A stretch of 64,000 bases of DNA from Topomyia yanbarensis (taxonomy: Eukaryota; Arthropoda; Insecta; Diptera; Culicidae). Below are positions 10,601 through 25,194 of this stretch, one piece after another (the first letter of the stretch is position 1; each line of letters opens with the position of its first letter). A program made the position numbers and the translations under genes. The DNA is taken from the NCBI RefSeq assembly GCF_030247195.1, contig NC_080672.1, forward strand, positions 159,285,167-159,349,166, given 5' to 3'. A model generated the notes under the pieces. The model made no database searches. It was not told the DNA's origin and worked only from the letters and a program-made list of their open reading frames with translations.

Positions 10601-13600
10601 GAATTTTAGAATTTTAGAATTTTAGAATTTTAGAATTTTAGAATTTTAGAATTTTAGAATTTTAGAATTTTAGAATTTTAGAATTTTAGAATTTTAGAAT
10701 TTTAGAATTTTAGAATTTTAGAATTTTAGAATTTTAGAATTTTAGAATTTTAGAATTTTAGAATTTTAGAATTTTAGAATTTTAGAATTTTAGAATTTTA
10801 GAATTTTAGAATTTTAGAATTTTAGAATTTTAGAATTTTAGAATTTTAGAATTTTAGAATTTTAGAATTTTAGAATTTTAGAATTTTAGAATTTTAGAAT
10901 TTTAGAATTTTAGAATTTTAGAATTTTAGAATTTTAGAATTTTAGAATTTTAGAATTTTAGAATTTTAGAATTTTAGAATTTTAGAATTTTAGAATTTTA
11001 GAATTTTAGAATTTTAGAATTTTAGAATTTTAGAATTTTAGAATTTTAGAATTTTAGAATTTTAGAATTTTAGAATTTTAGAATTTTAGAATTTTAGAAT
11101 TTTAGAATTTTAGAATTTTAGAATTTTAGAATTTTAGAATTTTAGAATTTTAGAATTTTAGAATTTTAGAATTTTAGAATTTTAGAATTTTAGAATTTTA
11201 GAATTTTAGAATTTTAGAATTTTAGAATTTTAGAATTTTAGAATTTTAGAATTTTAGAATTTTAGAATTTTAGAATTTTAGAATTTTAGAATTTTAGAAT
11301 TTTAGAATTTTAGAATTTTAGAATTTTAGAATTTTAGAATTTTAGAATTTTAGAATTTTAGAATTTTAGAATTTTAGAATTTTAGAATTTTAGAATTTTA
11401 GAATTTTAGAATTTTAGAATTTTAGAATTTTAGAATTTTAGAATTTTAGAATTTTAGAATTTTAGAATTTTAGAATTTTAGAATTTTAGAATTTTAGAAT
11501 TTTAGAATTTTAGAATTTTAGAATTTTAGAATTTTAGAATTTTAGAATTTTAGAATTTTAGAATTTTAGAATTTTAGAATTTTAGAATTTTAGAATTTTA
11601 GAATTTTAGAATTTTAGAATTTTAGAATTTTAGAATTTTAGAATTTTAGAATTTTAGAATTTTAGAATTTTAGAATTTTAGAATTTTAGAATTTTAGAAT
11701 TTTAGAATTTTAGAATTTTAGAATTTTAGAATTTTAGAATTTTAGAATTTTAGAATTTTAGAATTTTAGAATTTTAGAATTTTAGAATTTTAGAATTTTA
11801 GAATTTTAGAATTTTAGAATTTTAGAATTTTAGAATTTTAGAATTTTAGAATTTTAGAATTTTAGAATTTTAGAATTTTAGAATTTTAGAATTTTAGAAT
11901 TTTAGAATTTTAGAATTTTAGAATTTTAGAATTTTAGAATTTTAGAATTTTAGAATTTTAGAATTTTAGAATTTTAGAATTTTAGAATTTTAGAATTTTA
12001 GAATTTTAGAATTTTAGAATTTTAGAATTTTAGAATTTTAGAATTTTAGAATTTTAGAATTTTAGAATTTTAGAATTTTAGAATTTTAGAATTTTAGAAT
12101 TTTAGAATTTTAGAATTTTAGAATTTTAGAATTTTAGAATTTTAGAATTTTAGAATTTTAGAATTTTAGAATTTTAGAATTTTAGAATTTTAGAATTTTA
12201 GAATTTTAGAATTTTAGAATTTTAGAATTTTAGAATTTTAGAATTTTAGAATTTTAGAATTTTAGAATTTTAGAATTTTAGAATTTTAGAATTTTAGAAT
12301 TTTAGAATTTTAGAATTTTAGAATTTTAGAATTTTAGAATTTTAGAATTTTAGAATTTTAGAATTTTAGAATTTTAGAATTTTAGAATTTTAGAATTTTA
12401 GAATTTTAGAATTTTAGAATTTTAGAATTTTAGAATTTTAGAATTTTAGAATTTTAGAATTTTAGAATTTTAGAATTTTAGAATTTTAGAATTTTAGAAT
12501 TTTAGAATTTTAGAATTTTAGAATTTTAGAATTTTAGAATTTTAGAATTTTAGAATTTTAGAATTTTAGAATTTTAGAATTTTAGAATTTTAGAATTTTA
12601 GAATTTTAGAATTTTAGAATTTTAGAATTTTAGAATTTTAGAATTTTAGAATTTTAGAATTTTAGAATTTTAGAATTTTAGAATTTTAGAATTTTAGAAT
12701 TTTAGAATTTTAGAATTTTAGAATTTTAGAATTTTAGAATTTTAGAATTTTAGAATTTTAGAATTTTAGAATTTTAGAATTTTAGAATTTTAGAATTTTA
12801 GAATTTTAGAATTTTAGAATTTTAGAATTTTAGAATTTTAGAATTTTAGAATTTTAGAATTTTAGAATTTTAGAATTTTAGAATTTTAGAATTTTAGAAT
12901 TTTAGAATTTTAGAATTTTAGAATTTTAGAATTTTAGAATTTTAGAATTTTAGAATTTTAGAATTTTAGAATTTTAGAATTTTAGAATTTTAGAATTTTA
13001 GAATTTTAGAATTTTAGAATTTTAGAATTTTAGAATTTTAGAATTTTAGAATTTTAGAATTTTAGAATTTTAGAATTTTAGAATTTTAGAATTTTAGAAT
13101 TTTAGAATTTTAGAATTTTAGAATTTTAGAATTTTAGAATTTTAGAATTTTAGAATTTTAGAATTTTAGAATTTTAGAATTTTAGAATTTTAGAATTTTA
13201 GAATTTTAGAATTTTAGAATTTTAGAATTTTAGAATTTTAGAATTTTAGAATTTTAGAATTTTAGAATTTTAGAATTTTAGAATTTTAGAATTTTAGAAT
13301 TTTAGAATTTTAGAATTTTAGAATTTTAGAATTTTAGAATTTTAGAATTTTAGAATTTTAGAATTTTAGAATTTTAGAATTTTAGAATTTTAGAATTTTA
13401 GAATTTTAGAATTTTAGAATTTTAGAATTTTAGAATTTTAGAATTTTAGAATTTTAGAATTTTAGAATTTTAGAATTTTAGAATTTTAGAATTTTAGAAT
13501 TTTAGAATTTTAGAATTTTAGAATTTTAGAATTTTAGAATTTTAGAATTTTAGAATTTTAGAATTTTAGAATTTTAGAATTTTAGAATTTTAGAATTTTA

Positions 13601-16600
13601 GAATTTTAGAATTTTAGAATTTTAGAATTTTAGAATTTTAGAATTTTAGAATTTTAGAATTTTAGAATTTTAGAATTTTAGAATTTTAGAATTTTAGAAT
13701 TTTAGAATTTTAGAATTTTAGAATTTTAGAATTTTAGAATTTTAGAATTTTAGAATTTTAGAATTTTAGAATTTTAGAATTTTAGAATTTTAGAATTTTA
13801 GAATTTTAGAATTTTAGAATTTTAGAATTTTAGAATTTTAGAATTTTAGAATTTTAGAATTTTAGAATTTTAGAATTTTAGAATTTTAGAATTTTAGAAT
13901 TTTAGAATTTTAGAATTTTAGAATTTTAGAATTTTAGAATTTTAGAATTTTAGAATTTTAGAATTTTAGAATTTTAGAATTTTAGAATTTTAGAATTTTA
14001 GAATTTTAGAATTTTAGAATTTTAGAATTTTAGAATTTTAGAATTTTAGAATTTTAGAATTTTAGAATTTTAGAATTTTAGAATTTTAGAATTTTAGAAT
14101 TTTAGAATTTTAGAATTTTAGAATTTTAGAATTTTAGAATTTTAGAATTTTAGAATTTTAGAATTTTAGAATTTTAGAATTTTAGAATTTTAGAATTTTA
14201 GAATTTTAGAATTTTAGAATTTTAGAATTTTAGAATTTTAGAATTTTAGAATTTTAGAATTTTAGAATTTTAGAATTTTAGAATTTTAGAATTTTAGAAT
14301 TTTAGAATTTTAGAATTTTAGAATTTTAGAATTTTAGAATTTTAGAATTTTAGAATTTTAGAATTTTAGAATTTTAGAATTTTAGAATTTTAGAATTTTA
14401 GAATTTTAGAATTTTAGAATTTTAGAATTTTAGAATTTTAGAATTTTAGAATTTTAGAATTTTAGAATTTTAGAATTTTAGAATTTTAGAATTTTAGAAT
14501 TTTAGAATTTTAGAATTTTAGAATTTTAGAATTTTAGAATTTTAGAATTTTAGAATTTTAGAATTTTAGAATTTTAGAATTTTAGAATTTTAGAATTTTA
14601 GAATTTTAGAATTTTAGAATTTTAGAATTTTAGAATTTTAGAATTTTAGAATTTTAGAATTTTAGAATTTTAGAATTTTAGAATTTTAGAATTTTAGAAT
14701 TTTAGAATTTTAGAATTTTAGAATTTTAGAATTTTAGAATTTTAGAATTTTAGAATTTTAGAATTTTAGAATTTTAGAATTTTAGAATTTTAGAATTTTA
14801 GAATTTTAGAATTTTAGAATTTTAGAATTTTAGAATTTTAGAATTTTAGAATTTTAGAATTTTAGAATTTTAGAATTTTAGAATTTTAGAATTTTAGAAT
14901 TTTAGAATTTTAGAATTTTAGAATTTTAGAATTTTAGAATTTTAGAATTTTAGAATTTTAGAATTTTAGAATTTTAGAATTTTAGAATTTTAGAATTTTA
15001 GAATTTTAGAATTTTAGAATTTTAGAATTTTAGAATTTTAGAATTTTAGAATTTTAGAATTTTAGAATTTTAGAATTTTAGAATTTTAGAATTTTAGAAT
15101 TTTAGAATTTTAGAATTTTAGAATTTTAGAATTTTAGAATTTTAGAATTTTAGAATTTTAGAATTTTAGAATTTTAGAATTTTAGAATTTTAGAATTTTA
15201 GAATTTTAGAATTTTAGAATTTTAGAATTTTAGAATTTTAGAATTTTAGAATTTTAGAATTTTAGAATTTTAGAATTTTAGAATTTTAGAATTTTAGAAT
15301 TTTAGAATTTTAGAATTTTAGAATTTTAGAATTTTAGAATTTTAGAATTTTAGAATTTTAGAATTTTAGAATTTTAGAATTTTAGAATTTTAGAATTTTA
15401 GAATTTTAGAATTTTAGAATTTTAGAATTTTAGAATTTTAGAATTTTAGAATTTTAGAATTTTAGAATTTTAGAATTTTAGAATTTTAGAATTTTAGAAT
15501 TTTAGAATTTTAGAATTTTAGAATTTTAGAATTTTAGAATTTTAGAATTTTAGAATTTTAGAATTTTAGAATTTTAGAATTTTAGAATTTTAGAATTTTA
15601 GAATTTTAGAATTTTAGAATTTTAGAATTTTAGAATTTTAGAATTTTAGAATTTTAGAATTTTAGAATTTTAGAATTTTAGAATTTTAGAATTTTAGAAT
15701 TTTAGAATTTTAGAATTTTAGAATTTTAGAATTTTAGAATTTTAGAATTTTAGAATTTTAGAATTTTAGAATTTTAGAATTTTAGAATTTTAGAATTTTA
15801 GAATTTTAGAATTTTAGAATTTTAGAATTTTAGAATTTTAGAATTTTAGAATTTTAGAATTTTAGAATTTTAGAATTTTAGAATTTTAGAATTTTAGAAT
15901 TTTAGAATTTTAGAATTTTAGAATTTTAGAATTTTAGAATTTTAGAATTTTAGAATTTTAGAATTTTAGAATTTTAGAATTTTAGAATTTTAGAATTTTA
16001 GAATTTTAGAATTTTAGAATTTTAGAATTTTAGAATTTTAGAATTTTAGAATTTTAGAATTTTAGAATTTTAGAATTTTAGAATTTTAGAATTTTAGAAT
16101 TTTAGAATTTTAGAATTTTAGAATTTTAGAATTTTAGAATTTTAGAATTTTAGAATTTTAGAATTTTAGAATTTTAGAATTTTAGAATTTTAGAATTTTA
16201 GAATTTTAGAATTTTAGAATTTTAGAATTTTAGAATTTTAGAATTTTAGAATTTTAGAATTTTAGAATTTTAGAATTTTAGAATTTTAGAATTTTAGAAT
16301 TTTAGAATTTTAGAATTTTAGAATTTTAGAATTTTAGAATTTTAGAATTTTAGAATTTTAGAATTTTAGAATTTTAGAATTTTAGAATTTTAGAATTTTA
16401 GAATTTTAGAATTTTAGAATTTTAGAATTTTAGAATTTTAGAATTTTAGAATTTTAGAATTTTAGAATTTTAGAATTTTAGAATTTTAGAATTTTAGAAT
16501 TTTAGAATTTTAGAATTTTAGAATTTTAGAATTTTAGAATTTTAGAATTTTAGAATTTTAGAATTTTAGAATTTTAGAATTTTAGAATTTTAGAATTTTA

Positions 16601-19600
16601 GAATTTTAGAATTTTAGAATTTTAGAATTTTAGAATTTTAGAATTTTAGAATTTTAGAATTTTAGAATTTTAGAATTTTAGAATTTTAGAATTTTAGAAT
16701 TTTAGAATTTTAGAATTTTAGAATTTTAGAATTTTAGAATTTTAGAATTTTAGAATTTTAGAATTTTAGAATTTTAGAATTTTAGAATTTTAGAATTTTA
16801 GAATTTTAGAATTTTAGAATTTTAGAATTTTAGAATTTTAGAATTTTAGAATTTTAGAATTTTAGAATTTTAGAATTTTAGAATTTTAGAATTTTAGAAT
16901 TTTAGAATTTTAGAATTTTAGAATTTTAGAATTTTAGAATTTTAGAATTTTAGAATTTTAGAATTTTAGAATTTTAGAATTTTAGAATTTTAGAATTTTA
17001 GAATTTTAGAATTTTAGAATTTTAGAATTTTAGAATTTTAGAATTTTAGAATTTTAGAATTTTAGAATTTTAGAATTTTAGAATTTTAGAATTTTAGAAT
17101 TTTAGAATTTTAGAATTTTAGAATTTTAGAATTTTAGAATTTTAGAATTTTAGAATTTTAGAATTTTAGAATTTTAGAATTTTAGAATTTTAGAATTTTA
17201 GAATTTTAGAATTTTAGAATTTTAGAATTTTAGAATTTTAGAATTTTAGAATTTTAGAATTTTAGAATTTTAGAATTTTAGAATTTTAGAATTTTAGAAT
17301 TTTAGAATTTTAGAATTTTAGAATTTTAGAATTTTAGAATTTTAGAATTTTAGAATTTTAGAATTTTAGAATTTTAGAATTTTAGAATTTTAGAATTTTA
17401 GAATTTTAGAATTTTAGAATTTTAGAATTTTAGAATTTTAGAATTTTAGAATTTTAGAATTTTAGAATTTTAGAATTTTAGAATTTTAGAATTTTAGAAT
17501 TTTAGAATTTTAGAATTTTAGAATTTTAGAATTTTAGAATTTTAGAATTTTAGAATTTTAGAATTTTAGAATTTTAGAATTTTAGAATTTTAGAATTTTA
17601 GAATTTTAGAATTTTAGAATTTTAGAATTTTAGAATTTTAGAATTTTAGAATTTTAGAATTTTAGAATTTTAGAATTTTAGAATTTTAGAATTTTAGAAT
17701 TTTAGAATTTTAGAATTTTAGAATTTTAGAATTTTAGAATTTTAGAATTTTAGAATTTTAGAATTTTAGAATTTTAGAATTTTAGAATTTTAGAATTTTA
17801 GAATTTTAGAATTTTAGAATTTTAGAATTTTAGAATTTTAGAATTTTAGAATTTTAGAATTTTAGAATTTTAGAATTTTAGAATTTTAGAATTTTAGAAT
17901 TTTAGAATTTTAGAATTTTAGAATTTTAGAATTTTAGAATTTTAGAATTTTAGAATTTTAGAATTTTAGAATTTTAGAATTTTAGAATTTTAGAATTTTA
18001 GAATTTTAGAATTTTAGAATTTTAGAATTTTAGAATTTTAGAATTTTAGAATTTTAGAATTTTAGAATTTTAGAATTTTAGAATTTTAGAATTTTAGAAT
18101 TTTAGAATTTTAGAATTTTAGAATTTTAGAATTTTAGAATTTTAGAATTTTAGAATTTTAGAATTTTAGAATTTTAGAATTTTAGAATTTTAGAATTTTA
18201 GAATTTTAGAATTTTAGAATTTTAGAATTTTAGAATTTTAGAATTTTAGAATTTTAGAATTTTAGAATTTTAGAATTTTAGAATTTTAGAATTTTAGAAT
18301 TTTAGAATTTTAGAATTTTAGAATTTTAGAATTTTAGAATTTTAGAATTTTAGAATTTTAGAATTTTAGAATTTTAGAATTTTAGAATTTTAGAATTTTA
18401 GAATTTTAGAATTTTAGAATTTTAGAATTTTAGAATTTTAGAATTTTAGAATTTTAGAATTTTAGAATTTTAGAATTTTAGAATTTTAGAATTTTAGAAT
18501 TTTAGAATTTTAGAATTTTAGAATTTTAGAATTTTAGAATTTTAGAATTTTAGAATTTTAGAATTTTAGAATTTTAGAATTTTAGAATTTTAGAATTTTA
18601 GAATTTTAGAATTTTAGAATTTTAGAATTTTAGAATTTTAGAATTTTAGAATTTTAGAATTTTAGAATTTTAGAATTTTAGAATTTTAGAATTTTAGAAT
18701 TTTAGAATTTTAGAATTTTAGAATTTTAGAATTTTAGAATTTTAGAATTTTAGAATTTTAGAATTTTAGAATTTTAGAATTTTAGAATTTTAGAATTTTA
18801 GAATTTTAGAATTTTAGAATTTTAGAATTTTAGAATTTTAGAATTTTAGAATTTTAGAATTTTAGAATTTTAGAATTTTAGAATTTTAGAATTTTAGAAT
18901 TTTAGAATTTTAGAATTTTAGAATTTTAGAATTTTAGAATTTTAGAATTTTAGAATTTTAGAATTTTAGAATTTTAGAATTTTAGAATTTTAGAATTTTA
19001 GAATTTTAGAATTTTAGAATTTTAGAATTTTAGAATTTTAGAATTTTAGAATTTTAGAATTTTAGAATTTTAGAATTTTAGAATTTTAGAATTTTAGAAT
19101 TTTAGAATTTTAGAATTTTAGAATTTTAGAATTTTAGAATTTTAGAATTTTAGAATTTTAGAATTTTAGAATTTTAGAATTTTAGAATTTTAGAATTTTA
19201 GAATTTTAGAATTTTAGAATTTTAGAATTTTAGAATTTTAGAATTTTAGAATTTTAGAATTTTAGAATTTTAGAATTTTAGAATTTTAGAATTTTAGAAT
19301 TTTAGAATTTTAGAATTTTAGAATTTTAGAATTTTAGAATTTTAGAATTTTAGAATTTTAGAATTTTAGAATTTTAGAATTTTAGAATTTTAGAATTTTA
19401 GAATTTTAGAATTTTAGAATTTTAGAATTTTAGAATTTTAGAATTTTAGAATTTTAGAATTTTAGAATTTTAGAATTTTAGAATTTTAGAATTTTAGAAT
19501 TTTAGAATTTTAGAATTTTAGAATTTTAGAATTTTAGAATTTTAGAATTTTAGAATTTTAGAATTTTAGAATTTTAGAATTTTAGAATTTTAGAATTTTA

Positions 19601-22600
19601 GAATTTTAGAATTTTAGAATTTTAGAATTTTAGAATTTTAGAATTTTAGAATTTTAGAATTTTAGAATTTTAGAATTTTAGAATTTTAGAATTTTAGAAT
19701 TTTAGAATTTTAGAATTTTAGAATTTTAGAATTTTAGAATTTTAGAATTTTAGAATTTTAGAATTTTAGAATTTTAGAATTTTAGAATTTTAGAATTTTA
19801 GAATTTTAGAATTTTAGAATTTTAGAATTTTAGAATTTTAGAATTTTAGAATTTTAGAATTTTAGAATTTTAGAATTTTAGAATTTTAGAATTTTAGAAT
19901 TTTAGAATTTTAGAATTTTAGAATTTTAGAATTTTAGAATTTTAGAATTTTAGAATTTTAGAATTTTAGAATTTTAGAATTTTAGAATTTTAGAATTTTA
20001 GAATTTTAGAATTTTAGAATTTTAGAATTTTAGAATTTTAGAATTTTAGAATTTTAGAATTTTAGAATTTTAGAATTTTAGAATTTTAGAATTTTAGAAT
20101 TTTAGAATTTTAGAATTTTAGAATTTTAGAATTTTAGAATTTTAGAATTTTAGAATTTTAGAATTTTAGAATTTTAGAATTTTAGAATTTTAGAATTTTA
20201 GAATTTTAGAATTTTAGAATTTTAGAATTTTAGAATTTTAGAATTTTAGAATTTTAGAATTTTAGAATTTTAGAATTTTAGAATTTTAGAATTTTAGAAT
20301 TTTAGAATTTTAGAATTTTAGAATTTTAGAATTTTAGAATTTTAGAATTTTAGAATTTTAGAATTTTAGAATTTTAGAATTTTAGAATTTTAGAATTTTA
20401 GAATTTTAGAATTTTAGAATTTTAGAATTTTAGAATTTTAGAATTTTAGAATTTTAGAATTTTAGAATTTTAGAATTTTAGAATTTTAGAATTTTAGAAT
20501 TTTAGAATTTTAGAATTTTAGAATTTTAGAATTTTAGAATTTTAGAATTTTAGAATTTTAGAATTTTAGAATTTTAGAATTTTAGAATTTTAGAATTTTA
20601 GAATTTTAGAATTTTAGAATTTTAGAATTTTAGAATTTTAGAATTTTAGAATTTTAGAATTTTAGAATTTTAGAATTTTAGAATTTTAGAATTTTAGAAT
20701 TTTAGAATTTTAGAATTTTAGAATTTTAGAATTTTAGAATTTTAGAATTTTAGAATTTTAGAATTTTAGAATTTTAGAATTTTAGAATTTTAGAATTTTA
20801 GAATTTTAGAATTTTAGAATTTTAGAATTTTAGAATTTTAGAATTTTAGAATTTTAGAATTTTAGAATTTTAGAATTTTAGAATTTTAGAATTTTAGAAT
20901 TTTAGAATTTTAGAATTTTAGAATTTTAGAATTTTAGAATTTTAGAATTTTAGAATTTTAGAATTTTAGAATTTTAGAATTTTAGAATTTTAGAATTTTA
21001 GAATTTTAGAATTTTAGAATTTTAGAATTTTAGAATTTTAGAATTTTAGAATTTTAGAATTTTAGAATTTTAGAATTTTAGAATTTTAGAATTTTAGAAT
21101 TTTAGAATTTTAGAATTTTAGAATTTTAGAATTTTAGAATTTTAGAATTTTAGAATTTTAGAATTTTAGAATTTTAGAATTTTAGAATTTTAGAATTTTA
21201 GAATTTTAGAATTTTAGAATTTTAGAATTTTAGAATTTTAGAATTTTAGAATTTTAGAATTTTAGAATTTTAGAATTTTAGAATTTTAGAATTTTAGAAT
21301 TTTAGAATTTTAGAATTTTAGAATTTTAGAATTTTAGAATTTTAGAATTTTAGAATTTTAGAATTTTAGAATTTTAGAATTTTAGAATTTTAGAATTTTA
21401 GAATTTTAGAATTTTAGAATTTTAGAATTTTAGAATTTTAGAATTTTAGAATTTTAGAATTTTAGAATTTTAGAATTTTAGAATTTTAGAATTTTAGAAT
21501 TTTAGAATTTTAGAATTTTAGAATTTTAGAATTTTAGAATTTTAGAATTTTAGAATTTTAGAATTTTAGAATTTTAGAATTTTAGAATTTTAGAATTTTA
21601 GAATTTTAGAATTTTAGAATTTTAGAATTTTAGAATTTTAGAATTTTAGAATTTTAGAATTTTAGAATTTTAGAATTTTAGAATTTTAGAATTTTAGAAT
21701 TTTAGAATTTTAGAATTTTAGAATTTTAGAATTTTAGAATTTTAGAATTTTAGAATTTTAGAATTTTAGAATTTTAGAATTTTAGAATTTTAGAATTTTA
21801 GAATTTTAGAATTTTAGAATTTTAGAATTTTAGAATTTTAGAATTTTAGAATTTTAGAATTTTAGAATTTTAGAATTTTAGAATTTTAGAATTTTAGAAT
21901 TTTAGAATTTTAGAATTTTAGAATTTTAGAATTTTAGAATTTTAGAATTTTAGAATTTTAGAATTTTAGAATTTTAGAATTTTAGAATTTTAGAATTTTA
22001 GAATTTTAGAATTTTAGAATTTTAGAATTTTAGAATTTTAGAATTTTAGAATTTTAGAATTTTAGAATTTTAGAATTTTAGAATTTTAGAATTTTAGAAT
22101 TTTAGAATTTTAGAATTTTAGAATTTTAGAATTTTAGAATTTTAGAATTTTAGAATTTTAGAATTTTAGAATTTTAGAATTTTAGAATTTTAGAATTTTA
22201 GAATTTTAGAATTTTAGAATTTTAGAATTTTAGAATTTTAGAATTTTAGAATTTTAGAATTTTAGAATTTTAGAATTTTAGAATTTTAGAATTTTAGAAT
22301 TTTAGAATTTTAGAATTTTAGAATTTTAGAATTTTAGAATTTTAGAATTTTAGAATTTTAGAATTTTAGAATTTTAGAATTTTAGAATTTTAGAATTTTA
22401 GAATTTTAGAATTTTAGAATTTTAGAATTTTAGAATTTTAGAATTTTAGAATTTTAGAATTTTAGAATTTTAGAATTTTAGAATTTTAGAATTTTAGAAT
22501 TTTAGAATTTTAGAATTTTAGAATTTTAGAATTTTAGAATTTTAGAATTTTAGAATTTTAGAATTTTAGAATTTTAGAATTTTAGAATTTTAGAATTTTA

Positions 22601-23513
22601 GAATTTTAGAATTTTAGAATTTTAGAATTTTAGAATTTTAGAATTTTAGAATTTTAGAATTTTAGAATTTTAGAATTTTAGAATTTTAGAATTTTAGAAT
22701 TTTAGAATTTTAGAATTTTAGAATTTTAGAATTTTAGAATTTTAGAATTTTAGAATTTTAGAATTTTAGAATTTTAGAATTTTAGAATTTTAGAATTTTA
22801 GAATTTTAGAATTTTAGAATTTTAGAATTTTAGAATTTTAGAATTTTAGAATTTTAGAATTTTAGAATTTTAGAATTTTAGAATTTTAGAATTTTAGAAT
22901 TTTAGAATTTTAGAATTTTAGAATTTTAGAATTTTAGAATTTTAGAATTTTAGAATCTTAGAATTTTAGAATTTTAGAATTTTAGAATTTTAGAATTTTA
23001 AAATTTTAGAATTTTAGAATTTTAGAATTTTAGAATTTTAGAATTCTAGAATTTTAGAATTTTAGAATTTTAGAATTTTAGAATTTTAGAATTTTAGAAT
23101 TTTAGAATTTTAGAATTTTAGAATTTTAGAATTTTAGAATTTTAGAATTTTAGAATTTTAGAATTTTAGAATTTTAGAATTTTAGAATTTTAGAATTTTA
23201 GAATTTTAGAATTTTAGAATTTTAGAATTTTAGAATTTTAGAATTTTAGAATTTTAGAATTTTAGAATTTTAGAATTTTAGAAAATTAGAATTTTAGAAT
23301 TTTGGAATTTTAGAATTTTGGAATTTTAGAATTTAAAAATTTTAAAATTTTAGTATTTTCGAATGTTAGAGTTTTAGAATTTTAGAATTGTAGAATATTA
23401 GAGCTTTAGAATATGAGAATTTCAGAGTTTTAGAATTTTAGAAGGGAAGGCTTTTAGAATTTTTAAATATAGGAATTCTAGAATGAATTTAGAGTTTTAG
23501 AATAAATTTATTA
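7690..23513. repeat. Giant satellite array of the 8-bp unit GAATTTTA
   Basis: The unit GAATTTTA is repeated head to tail for about 15.8 kb, close to 2,000 copies. From about 7,930 to 22,955 I see no substitution and no slip of register: the 60-base lines alternate strictly with a 120-base (15-unit) period throughout. Variants are confined to the edges: single changes near 7,870 and 7,923 on the left, then 22,957, 23,001, 23,046 and 23,283 on the right, followed by about 190 bases of increasingly diverged units. The plus strand of the core has no C. Every frame on both strands contains stops (TAG or TAA), so it cannot code. Some of the perfect homogeneity could come from assembly consensus, and true length may differ. 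Confidence 0.97.
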
Positions 23514-25194
23514 TGCTTTGTTTCTTTTCTGATGGGTAGTTGTTCTTTTTTTCTAATCAACCTAATCAGTTATTTTTAATTGCAGCAGTTTTATCGACGA
23601 AACGGCGGAATCAACTTTGAGATGAGTATTTAATAATTTAGTTATGAAATAGATTAATTTACTTTGTTCGTTTTTCAGGAATAAGGTATGTTTTTGATTA
23701 TGGCTTACTTCAACTAACATGCAGGATCGACATAAATGGAATAGCTGTGCAATTTGGGTTATTTCGACAATTTTTGCTGCCGTATTTAATTCAACGACCG
23801 TAACCGACTATGATAGGCTATTTTTAAGAAGGACATAGTGACTTATTTAACCAAGTACCAATGTTTAACCAAAATATGATTATATAACTTACTGTTACCA
23901 CAAATGATAAGACAAATTGTTATAGAGGTAGTGGGCTCTGTGTCCCAATGAGAACTATGTCATCAGTGACTAGAAGAGTTATAGGTGTATATTTAGTGGT
24001 CTAAAGTTAGTGTTTTTCAAACCATAGGGTAGTTCCCTATATCAAATAATAGAAAGTATGTATCTCTCTGAGGAAGTTATTCCTTACAAGAAATTCAAAC
24101 CAGTATTCGAGTCGGGTTTTATAAAAAGTTATGCATATAAGTTTGGTTTTAAATTCCATGACTAGTTTGAAGTAATGTTTGAGGACAATCAGTGGCAGGA
24201 CAAACAAATTGCATAATTTCACAGTTTAAGCTATTAATTAAACAGTAGTTGTGTGGCCAACGTTCGCATATATCTTCAGTAACACCTAGACTGCCCATAA
24301 TCGCAAATCAGTTCCATGTTTTATGGGATTCCCTATCTATATGAGACTGACTTGCGAATATAGGCAGTAGGGCCCAATCAAAAAGCACACTTTATACTAA
24401 AGGCATAGCATGTACAGTTTGAATCGAAAATATGAATGATATAAGTGATATATACGAATCACAAAAATATTTGAGTATACTTCAGCAGTAGCCCGATAGA
24501 ACTGTCAAATGTATAATAGTTACGAGATTTCATTCAATTTAAATTCAAAATGCAAAACTTTAAGGATATTTTAATGTTATATTTATGAACCGAAAGCCAA
24601 AATAGTTAAATTCGAGAGAAAATGTTCTAATATTTAAAAGAAAGTTGGTTGATATCAACTAAAATGATTTCTGAATCGATCAAAAATTATTGTTAATTCA
24701 ACTAGTTGCATTAGTTCAACCAACAAAATTTGTTGCTGAATTCAACAAACAAAGTGGTTGAATGTTGGGGGTTTATGTCTGCGCTAAAGTGACAGCATAT
24801 TTGATTTCGCAAAACTAACTAAAAAAACAGCAATTTCAACCAACAATTTCGTTTTATTTAGGAGACTTGAAAACAACAGATTCAAATTAGCAATATCAAA
24901 TTTCTTTTAGTTGTCTCAAATAATAACTAATAAAATTCAGAAAATCAACTAAGGTTTTAGCTGCTGGGCCTAATTTTCGTTCTCCGTGCAATTAACATCT
25001 TTTAACAATGAGTATCTTTTCAGAATAAGTTTAAACAAACATTTGAATGGAAAACATTGACTTCAAGAACTTAATGTGGGCGAACGTTGTCAAGAGGTTT
25101 TCATAGTGGTGACAACATACAACCATGTTTCGAATATTCTATACCGAGTTTCCCGTAACCCGCCAAAAGGCGGGGTTGGGCAGCAAAGTGTTAA
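23514..25194. other. Intergenic, AT-rich, no supported gene
   Basis: No recognisable protein. Splice-like signals near 23,585 and 23,678 (TTGCAG, TTTTCAG) have no coding context. Between about 24,640 and 24,960 there are many short repetitions of the type CAACCAACAAA and TTGAATTC, which suggests old repeat sequence. The 61-codon minus frame at 24,037-24,222 has no support. Confidence 0.45.

Noticed and set aside
7690..23513. Interpretation of the array as a telomere or CRISPR array
   Set aside because: There are no spacers, and the 8-mer is not a telomeric repeat I know. It is flanked on both sides by ordinary sequence and OBP genes.
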